This document shows positions 1-4,784 of a stretch of DNA of 6,078 nucleotides, one piece after another (position 1 is the stretch's first letter; the number at the start of each line of letters is the position of its first letter). The stretch comes from Streptosporangiaceae bacterium. Its GTDB lineage: Bacteria > Actinomycetota > Actinomycetes > Streptosporangiales > Streptosporangiaceae. The position numbers and the translations under genes were made by a program. The notes under the pieces were generated by a model. That model worked only from the letters and a program-made list of their open reading frames with translations, had not been told where the DNA came from and made no database searches. Location of the stretch: NCBI GenBank assembly GCA_030045295.1, contig JASIGD010000204.1, forward strand, positions 1 to 6,078, written 5' to 3'.

Positions 1-75
1 CCGGGCGGGGCGGCACCGGGCGGGACGGCACCGGCCGGGGCCGCATCGGGCGGGGCGGCATCGGGCGGGGTGGCA
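1..75 (+). repeat. Five in-frame 15-bp tandem repeats (consensus ccgggcggggcggca)
   Basis: Five consecutive 15-bp units start at 1, 16, 31, 46 and 61 and differ from one another by a few substitutions. They encode PGGAA, PGGTA, PAGAA, SGGAA and SGGVA, a flexible linker just before the CBS domain. The array reaches the left edge of the window, so more units may lie upstream. The period is a multiple of three, so gain or loss of units would keep the frame. Confidence 0.9.
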
Positions 76-678
76 CTGCCCGGGCCGGTCATCTACCAGG
101 CCGACCCGCAGGCCCTGTTCGCCACCGAGTCGGTCACCCAGGCCCTGCGCCAGCTGGAGGTCTACGGCCACGACGGCCTGCCCGTCCTGTCCGCCGACGG
201 CCAGCAGGTATCAGGCTGGGTCACCGCCCCCGACGTGCTGGCGGCCATCGGCCGCGAGATCACCACCGCGCAGGCCCGGGCCACTCAGGCTACCCAGGCC
301 CGGGCCACCCAGGCCCAGGCCACTCAGGCCCAGGCCACTCAGGCCAGCCAGGCCCGGGCCACCCAGGCCGAGGCCGCCGCCGACTGGGACCACGCCGACC
401 CGCGATCTCTCCCGCAGCACCCGCCGACCCCGCTGCCCGGCTACCGCTTTATTGAGATCGCCGTCACCGCCGACTCTCCCGCGGCCGGGCGCAAGCTCGC
501 CGACGTCGCCTGGCCGCCCGACACCATCCCCGTGCTGGTCCTGCGCGGCCACGAGCTCCGCGCGCCCCAGCCCGGGCTCACCCTGTCCCCCGGCGACCGG
601 GTCAGCCTTCTCACGGCGGCGCCCGGCGGCGAACACCACGGCCAGGTGACGGCCCGCGAGACCAGCCGCCATGCATGA
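1..678 (+). CDS. C-terminal part of a ClC-type chloride channel/transporter with CBS and TrkA-C domains (5' end outside window)
   Basis: The reading frame is open from the first base to TGA 676-678, giving 225 codons with no start of its own, so this is the tail of a longer gene. In order it encodes: a Gly/Ala/Pro repeat (residues 1-25 of the fragment); a CBS domain (about 33-85, with the typical hydrophobic core GLPVL, then SGWVTAPDVLAAI); an Ala/Gln/Thr-rich repeated linker (about 91-126); and a TrkA-C/RCK_C domain (about 148-206: an RFIEIAV strand, then SPAAGRKLADV, IPVLVLRG and LSPGDRVSLL). CBS pairs bind adenine nucleotides and RCK_C domains bind small regulatory ligands, so this is a cytosolic regulatory tail. 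In actinomycetes the combination CBS-CBS-RCK_C is best known to me at the end of ClC chloride channels or H+/Cl- exchangers, but the membrane domain is not in the window. A cation transporter or antiporter with the same tail is the main alternative. The GTG at 70 is in frame but sits inside the repeat and lacks a ribosome binding site, so it is not the start. Confidence 0.7.
   Translation, partial: PGGAAPGGTAPAGAASGGAASGGVALPGPVIYQADPQALFATESVTQALRQLEVYGHDGLPVLSADGQQVSGWVTAPDVLAAIGREITTAQARATQATQARATQAQATQAQATQASQARATQAEAAADWDHADPRSLPQHPPTPLPGYRFIEIAVTADSPAAGRKLADVAWPPDTIPVLVLRGHELRAPQPGLTLSPGDRVSLLTAAPGGEHHGQVTARETSRHA
271..378 (+). repeat. Imperfect 15-bp (plus 9-bp) tandem repeats encoding QA(R/Q)AT units
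   Basis: In-frame units encode QARAT (271-285), QAT (286-294), QARAT (295-309), QAQAT (310-324), QAQAT (325-339), QAS (340-348), QARAT (349-363) and a degenerate QAEAA (364-378). The 15-bp units are interspersed with 9-bp partial units. They form the linker between the CBS and TrkA-C domains. The stretch has no Pro or Gly and alternates Ala with Gln, Arg or Thr, so it may be helical. This looks like slippage-driven expansion in a spacer. Confidence 0.9.
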
Positions 679-689
679 GAGGGCGTGAA

Positions 690-729
690 CGGCCCGGCCT
701 GGCGGCCCTTCGGTTACCAGGCCCTGCCG
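690..729 (+). terminator. Stem-loop just after the ClC-like gene, possible terminator
   Basis: GGCCTGG (696-702) pairs perfectly with CCAGGCC (717-723) across a 14-base loop. After a 2x2 internal bulge, CGGC (690-693) pairs with GCCG (726-729). The hairpin begins 11 bases after the stop codon, a usual place for a terminator. No T-run follows, which is common in high-GC actinomycetes but leaves the call uncertain. Its outer arm shares bases 726-729 with the next, longer stem. Confidence 0.4.
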
Positions 730-764
730 CGCCGACGGTGACCTGATTGCGCCGTTGGCGCGGC
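726..764 (+). promoter_or_regulatory. 13-bp near-perfect inverted repeat upstream of the HerA-like gene
   Basis: Bases 726-738 (gccgcgccgacgg) pair with 752-764 (ccgttggcgcggc) over 13 positions; the only deviation is one G-U wobble (734/756). The loop is 13 bases (739-751). The structure ends 17 bases before GTG 782. It could be a transcription terminator for the upstream gene, an mRNA leader hairpin or a dyad operator. There is no T-run directly after the stem; a T-rich ttccttt lies at 775-781. A TTG at 755 would place a start codon inside the 3' arm, which argues against that start. Confidence 0.5.
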
Positions 765-781
765 GATGGCACAGTTCCTTT

Positions 782-2308
782 GTGAGCATGGATGCTGGGC
801 TCGCCGCTCAGCTGGCGGGCTTCCGCGAGGCGCGGCGGGAACTCGAAGCGTCGGTCCTTCCGCTGGCTACCTCGGTCGACGGGCGCCGGTTCTCGTTCCA
901 GGCCTCGCTGTACGGCTTGTCACTGCAGGCCGGCGGGTATGTCGTTCTCGAGGACGGCGCTGTTACGCGCCTCGGCCAGGTCATCACGCTCGACCTCGAT
1001 CAGCTGAGCACCGAACTGATGCTGCCAGCATCCGCGGATGGCGCCCAAGGAACCCGGACGCAGATGCTGATCCGGTATGCGCGCGGCGAAGGCGTCATCC
1101 TCGACGGCGACTTCGCGCCGTTCCACGATGTGACGGTCCGTCCGGCCAGCGGGGCGCAGGTGCGAGCATGGCTGGAGCGCAGCGCGCGGCCCGGCGCGGA
1201 GCTGCGGCTGGGCGAGCTGGCGTCGCTCACCGATGTGCCCTGTCTGGCGGACGCCGGCGGGTTCAACCGGCACACGTTCCTGTGCGGGCAGTCGGGGTCG
1301 GGCAAGACGTACTCGCTCGGGGTGATCCTCGAGCGGCTGCTGACCGAGACGGACCTGCGCCTGGTCATCCTGGATCCGAACTCGGACTTCGTGCGGCTGG
1401 GAACGGTACGGGCGGGAACCGCCCCGGCGCTGGCCGAGCGGTACCGGAAGGCGGCCCGCGGGGTCACCGTCCTTTCGGCCGATGCCGGGGGGGAACGAAG
1501 GCTGCGCATCCACGCGGTCGAGATCGATCCGGCGACGCAGGCGGCCTTGCTCCGGCTGGACCCGATCGCGGACCGCGAGGAATACGCCACGCTGGCCGGA
1601 TTGCTCGCGCTCCAGGACAGTTCTGCGCTCGAGGCGCTCCCCGGCAGCGAGAACCCCGATGCGCGCCGCCTCGGCCTGCGCGTCCGCAACCTCGGCGTGG
1701 ACCGCTTCACGGTGTGGGCGCCCGGCGAGGCCGGCTCGGTCCTGGACACGGTGCACGACGAGGGCTCTCGCTGCGTCATCATCGACCTGGGCTCGTTGCC
1801 GTCCCGCGAGGAGCAGTCCTTGATTGCCGCGGCGGTGCTGGGCGACCTGTGGCGACGGCGGCACGAGCGCAAACCGGTCCTGATCGTGATCGACGAGGCG
1901 CACAACGTCTGTCCCGCCGACCCGCCCGACCAGCTCACCGCGCAGGCCGCCGAGCACGCGATCAGGATCGCCGCCGAGGGCCGCAAGTTCGGCCTGTACC
2001 TGCTGGTGTCCACGCAGCGCCCGCAGAAGATCGCCGAGAACGTGCTCACCCAGGCCGACAACCTCGTGCTCATGCGGCTGAACTCGCTCGCGGACACGGC
2101 GTTCACCCAGGGCGTGTTCTCGTTCGTCCCGCCGAGCCTGATCGACCGGGCGGTCGCCTTCCGCCAGGGAGAGGCCCTGATCGCCGGGAAGATCTCGGCG
2201 CAGCCCGCGCTGCTGCGCTTCGGCGCGCGGATCTCCGAGGAGGGTGGCTCCGACGTGCCCGCCACGTGGGCTCACCCGGCTGATCCAGACGATCATCGCC
2301 TCCCCTAG
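782..2308 (+). CDS. HerA/FtsK-like P-loop ATPase (DUF87) with N-terminal HAS-barrel-like region
   Basis: The product resembles the HerA group of hexameric DNA-translocating ATPases. Numbered from GTG 782 (508 residues), residues about 29-135 are beta-rich and look like a HAS barrel (GGYVVLEDG, TRLGQVITLDLD, then PFHDVTVRPAS). Walker A is GQSGSGKT at 169-176 (bases 1286-1309). Walker B is LIVIDEAHN at 367-375, with D371 and E372 at bases 1892-1897. A sensor-like STQRP is at 410-414 (from base 2009), followed by QADNLVLMRLNSLADTAF, the pattern seen in HerA/VirB4-like ATPases. All core ATPase motifs are intact, so it should be active. HerA proteins usually act with NurA-type nucleases in end resection, or with SIR2 or other effectors in phage defence; no such partner lies beside it here, so the role is unknown. 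The start is uncertain: GTG 782 and ATG 788 are both possible and neither has a clear Shine-Dalgarno sequence. TTG 755 is in frame but lies inside a strong inverted repeat. Confidence 0.8.
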   Translation: MSMDAGLAAQLAGFREARRELEASVLPLATSVDGRRFSFQASLYGLSLQAGGYVVLEDGAVTRLGQVITLDLDQLSTELMLPASADGAQGTRTQMLIRYARGEGVILDGDFAPFHDVTVRPASGAQVRAWLERSARPGAELRLGELASLTDVPCLADAGGFNRHTFLCGQSGSGKTYSLGVILERLLTETDLRLVILDPNSDFVRLGTVRAGTAPALAERYRKAARGVTVLSADAGGERRLRIHAVEIDPATQAALLRLDPIADREEYATLAGLLALQDSSALEALPGSENPDARRLGLRVRNLGVDRFTVWAPGEAGSVLDTVHDEGSRCVIIDLGSLPSREEQSLIAAAVLGDLWRRRHERKPVLIVIDEAHNVCPADPPDQLTAQAAEHAIRIAAEGRKFGLYLLVSTQRPQKIAENVLTQADNLVLMRLNSLADTAFTQGVFSFVPPSLIDRAVAFRQGEALIAGKISAQPALLRFGARISEEGGSDVPATWAHPADPDDHRLP

Positions 2309-2441
2309 GCCACGCCAGGTAGCACGGAGTGCGCATCACGCCATCGGCGGCATCGGCTCCGGCCGGTGACGCCCGCCGCCGCCATCGCGCTCGGTCCGCT
2401 GTTCGAGACCGGGGAACGACCAACGGAGGCCGAAACTGAAC

Positions 2442-2465
2442 CGTTAGGCTCCCAGTTAGGCTACC
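2442..2465 (+). repeat. 12-bp tandem direct repeat upstream of sucC, possible operator or promoter element
   Basis: cgttaggctccc (2442-2453) is followed directly by agttaggctacc (2454-2465); 10 of 12 bases match, with an identical core GTTAGGCT. The copies lie 60-83 bases before the sucC start, in a locally less GC-rich stretch. Each contains TAGGCT, which fits the loose actinobacterial -10 pattern TANNNT. No good TTGACA-like -35 stands at the right distance from either. It could be a duplicated -10 element or a pair of regulator half-sites one helical turn apart. The rest of the 2309-2524 gap shows nothing clear beyond a weak GC-rich fold around 2346-2383. Confidence 0.35.
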
Positions 2466-2513
2466 GAGATGATGACTGAGCAGATACTTGAGCTTATGAG
2501 CAGCAGAAACAGT

Positions 2514-2517
2514 GGAG
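2514..2517 (+). promoter_or_regulatory. Ribosome binding site of sucC
   Basis: GGAG lies 7 bases before GTG 2525, a standard Shine-Dalgarno distance. It fixes GTG 2525 as the sucC start. The protein from there begins [12 protein letters not shown], which is the conserved N-terminus of the family. Confidence 0.75.
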
Positions 2518-2524
2518 ACTTAGA

Positions 2525-3718
2525 GTGGACCTGTTTGAGTATCAGGCGAAGGAACTGTTCGCCGAGTACGGCGTGCCCGTGCAGGCCGGCCGGGTCGCCC
2601 GCACGGCCGACGAAGCGCGCGAGATCGCGGCCGGGTTCGCCGCCCGGGGCCGGCCGCTTGTCGTGGTGAAGGCGCAGGTGAAGACCGGCGGGCGCGGGAA
2701 GGCTGGCGGAGTGAAGCTGGCGGACGGCCCGGACGAGGCCTACGCCAAGGCCGGCCAGATCCTGGGCATGGACATCAAGGGTCACACGGTCCACACGGTG
2801 CTGATCGCCGAGGCGAGCGACATCGCGGCCGAGTACTACCTGTCGTTCCTGCTGGACCGGGCGAACCGCACCTTCTTGTCCATCTGCTCGGTGCAGGGCG
2901 GCATGGAGATCGAAGACGTCGCGCACAGCAGCCCGGAGGCGGTGGCGAGGATCCCGGTATCGCCGCTGACCGGGGTGGACAGCGCCAAGGCGGCGGAGAT
3001 CATCGCGGCGGGCCGCATCCCCGCCGAAGCCGCCGAAGGGGCCGCCCTGCTGGCCGAGCGGCTGTGGACCATGTTCACCGACGAGGACGCCACGCTGGTC
3101 GAGGTCAACCCGATGGCGCTCACCCCGGACGGTACCGTTCTGGCCATCGACGGCAAGGTGACGCTGGATGACAACGCCGCGTTCCGCCAGCAGCACGCCA
3201 GGTTCGAGGACCTCAGCAGCACCGACCCGATCGAGGCCAGGGCCAAGGAAAAGCACCTGAACTACGTCAAGCTCGACGGCGAGGTCGGCATCATCGGCAA
3301 CGGCGCCGGCCTGGTGATGTCCACCCTCGACGTGGTCGCTTACGCGGGCCAGCAGTTCGGCGGGATCCGTCCCGCGAACTTCCTCGACATCGGCGGCGGC
3401 GCGTCCGCCGAGGTGATGGCGAACGGCCTGGAGATCGTGCTGTCCGACCCGAACGTGCGCAGCGTGCTGGTCAACGTGTTCGGCGGGATCACCTCCTGCG
3501 ATGAGGTGGCCAACGGCATCGTGTCGGCGATCGCCATGCTCACCTCGCGTGGCGAGGACGTGGACCGCCCGATCGTCGTCCGGCTCGACGGGAACAACGC
3601 CGCCGAGGGTCGGCGCATCCTGGACGAGGCGGCCATACCAGTGGTCGAGCAGGTGGCGACCATGGACGGCGCGGCCCTGCGGGCCGCCGAACTAGCGAGC
3701 GCCGCGAAGGGAGCATGA
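2525..3718 (+). CDS. sucC: Succinyl-CoA synthetase (ADP/GDP-forming), beta subunit
   Basis: This is the beta subunit of the TCA-cycle enzyme that interconverts succinyl-CoA, NDP and phosphate with succinate, NTP and CoA; it acts in the cytoplasm as a complex with SucD. The 397 residues are close to the E. coli length (388). The N-terminal ATP-grasp domain holds [12 protein letters not shown] (1-12), K49 in VVVKAQV, the glycine-rich [10 protein letters not shown] (55-64), E96 and E103, and the metal-binding N195 (VEVNPM) and D209 (IDGK). The C-terminal flavodoxin-like, CoA-ligase domain has [11 protein letters not shown] (259-269), FLDIGGGAS (286-294), VNVFGGIT (316-323) and VVRLDGNNA (351-359). 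Residue 20 is Gln, discussed as a possible nucleotide-preference marker. The stop is one base before sucD, so the two are co-transcribed and probably translationally coupled. The gene is intact and the identification is secure. Confidence 0.97.
   Translation: MDLFEYQAKELFAEYGVPVQAGRVARTADEAREIAAGFAARGRPLVVVKAQVKTGGRGKAGGVKLADGPDEAYAKAGQILGMDIKGHTVHTVLIAEASDIAAEYYLSFLLDRANRTFLSICSVQGGMEIEDVAHSSPEAVARIPVSPLTGVDSAKAAEIIAAGRIPAEAAEGAALLAERLWTMFTDEDATLVEVNPMALTPDGTVLAIDGKVTLDDNAAFRQQHARFEDLSSTDPIEARAKEKHLNYVKLDGEVGIIGNGAGLVMSTLDVVAYAGQQFGGIRPANFLDIGGGASAEVMANGLEIVLSDPNVRSVLVNVFGGITSCDEVANGIVSAIAMLTSRGEDVDRPIVVRLDGNNAAEGRRILDEAAIPVVEQVATMDGAALRAAELASAAKGA
3707..3713 (+). promoter_or_regulatory. Ribosome binding site of sucD, inside the end of sucC
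   Basis: AAGGGAG lies 6 bases before ATG 3720 and overlaps the last codons of sucC. This is a strong Shine-Dalgarno sequence and supports ATG 3720 as the sucD start, with coupling to sucC translation. Confidence 0.8.
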
Positions 3719-3719
3719 G

Positions 3720-4607
3720 ATGGCGATCTTCCTGACCGGCCAGAGCCGGGTCATGATCCAGGGCATCACCGGCTCGGAGGGCCGCAGGCACGGCGCGCGG
3801 ATGCTGGCCGCGGGCACCAATATCGTCGGCGGCACCAATCCCCGCAAGGCCGGGCAGACCGTCGAGCTGAACGGGGTCGACGTTCCCGTCTTCGGCACGG
3901 TCGCCGAGACCATGGCGGCGACCGGAGCCGACGTGTCGGTGGTCTTCGTTCCCGCGTCCGGCACCAAGGCCGCGGTCATCGAGGCGATCGACGCGCAGAT
4001 CCCGCTGTGCATCGTGATCACCGAGGGCATCCCGGTGCACGACACCGCGGAGTTCTGGGCGTACGCGAGCGCGGCCGGGAACCAGACCCGCATCGTCGGC
4101 CCGAACTGCCCCGGCGTCGCCTCTCCCGGCAAGTCCAACGCCGGGATCATCCCGGCCGACATCACCAGCGAGGGCCGGATCGGCCTGGTCTCCAAGTCGG
4201 GCACGCTGACCTACCAGATGATGTACGAGCTGCGCGACATCGGTTTTTCCACCGCCGTCGGCATCGGCGGCGACCCGGTCATCGGGACCACGCACATCGA
4301 CTGCCTGCAGGCGTTCCAGGAAGACCCGGAGACCGACGCGGTCGTGATGATCGGTGAGATCGGCGGCGACGCTGAAGAGCGCGCCGGGGCCTTCATCGAG
4401 CAGTACGTGACCAAGCCGGTCGTCGGCTACGTGGCAGGCTTCACCGCGCCCGAGGGCAAGACGATGGGGCACGCCGGCGCGATCATCTCGGGTTCCTCGG
4501 GCACCGCCCAGGCCAAGAAGGAAGCGCTGGAGAAGGCCGGCGTCCGGGTCGGCAAGACCCCGAGCGAGACCGCCGCCCTGGTCCGCGACATCATGCGCGC
4601 CATGTAG
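3720..4607 (+). CDS. sucD: Succinyl-CoA synthetase, alpha subunit
   Basis: This is the alpha subunit of succinyl-CoA synthetase; it binds CoA and carries the histidine that is phosphorylated during catalysis. Its 295 residues match the family length (E. coli 289). The N-terminal Rossmann CoA-binding domain shows [14 protein letters not shown] (11-24), [13 protein letters not shown] (34-46) and VFVPAS (75-80). Next come ITEGIP (100-105), [11 protein letters not shown] (127-137), SKSGTLTYQ (158-166), [10 protein letters not shown] (181-190) and the power-helix motif [11 protein letters not shown] (210-220). The active-site histidine is H251 in MGHAGAII (249-256), equivalent to H246 of E. coli. 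The gene starts one base after the sucC stop, with a strong ribosome binding site. It is complete and unremarkable, and the identification is secure. Confidence 0.97.
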   Translation: MAIFLTGQSRVMIQGITGSEGRRHGARMLAAGTNIVGGTNPRKAGQTVELNGVDVPVFGTVAETMAATGADVSVVFVPASGTKAAVIEAIDAQIPLCIVITEGIPVHDTAEFWAYASAAGNQTRIVGPNCPGVASPGKSNAGIIPADITSEGRIGLVSKSGTLTYQMMYELRDIGFSTAVGIGGDPVIGTTHIDCLQAFQEDPETDAVVMIGEIGGDAEERAGAFIEQYVTKPVVGYVAGFTAPEGKTMGHAGAIISGSSGTAQAKKEALEKAGVRVGKTPSETAALVRDIMRAM

Positions 4608-4620
4608 CCCGGGGCAACGA

Positions 4621-4720
4621 CTCCGCACGCACCGCCACCTTCTTCACTTCTGCCCGGTTCTTCACGCAGACCTGCCCCTCATCTGCCGCGCGCTTCGTCC
4701 ACTTCCGTCGATCCCTTCAC
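4621..4720 (+). terminator. C-rich, G-poor region after sucD, candidate Rho-dependent termination (rut-like) site
   Basis: Counted by hand, 4621-4720 has 48 C, 25 T, 16 G and 11 A, a 3:1 excess of C over G on the transcribed-sense strand. The flanking genes show no such skew. Unstructured C-rich, G-poor RNA just after a stop codon is the usual signature of Rho loading sites. No convincing intrinsic terminator hairpin with a T-run was found between 4608 and 4784; the only inverted repeat I found is 8 bp (4685-4692 with 4733-4740) over a 40-base loop. The functional reading is inference. Confidence 0.35.
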
Positions 4721-4772
4721 ATACCGCGGGGACGCGCGGCGCGCCTGTTTGGGCCGAAGAGCGGCGATTGTC

Positions 4773-4776
4773 AGGA
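4773..4776 (+). promoter_or_regulatory. Likely ribosome binding site of the perM-like gene
   Basis: AGGA lies 8 bases before GTG 4785. It is a modest Shine-Dalgarno match. Of the three overlapping GTG triplets (4781, 4783, 4785), only 4785 opens the frame with membrane-protein content; 4783 meets a stop at once and 4781 opens an Arg/Gly-rich nonsense frame. Confidence 0.5.
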
Positions 4777-4784
4777 TCGGGTGT

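Noticed and set aside
1..378. CRISPR array suggested by tandem repeats near the left edge
   Set aside because: The repeats are 15-bp coding units in direct tandem without unique spacers, in frame with a CBS/TrkA-C protein.
211..789. 192-codon - strand frame with Gly/Leu repeats
   Set aside because: The repeats are the complement of the QA(R/Q)AT array in the + strand gene. The frame spans the gap and both hairpins and shows no domain.
766..2283. 505-codon + strand frame overlapping the ATPase gene
   Set aside because: It is a second open frame over the same region, Arg/Gly/Pro-rich and without motifs, whereas the frame from 782 contains the full set of ATPase motifs.
920..2296. Long open frame on the - strand opposite the ATPase gene
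   Set aside because: It mirrors the high-GC codon pattern of the + strand gene. The translation is Arg/Gly/Gln-rich with no recognisable motif, while the + strand carries clear Walker motifs.
2346..2383. Possible terminator hairpin after the ATPase gene (GGCGGC with GCCGCC)
   Set aside because: The stem is only 6 bp over a 26-base loop, GGC/GCC runs are common by chance at this GC content, and no T-run follows.
2469..2669. Small + strand frame starting ATGATGACT upstream of sucC, as a leader peptide
   Set aside because: It runs through the sucC start out of frame for over 140 bases, with Arg/Pro-rich content in the overlap, and has no convincing ribosome binding site. A translated leader cannot be excluded but is unsupported.
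3540..4628. 362-codon open frame on the - strand opposite sucD and the end of sucC
   Set aside because: It is antisense to two fully recognisable genes. Its composition (Arg, Gly, Asp, His-rich) is typical of a GC-driven shadow and it lacks a ribosome binding site that could be trusted.
4768..4773. TTGTCA resembling a -35 element before the PerM-like gene
   Set aside because: A matching -10 would fall inside the coding region past GTG 4785, so it cannot drive this gene from that start.
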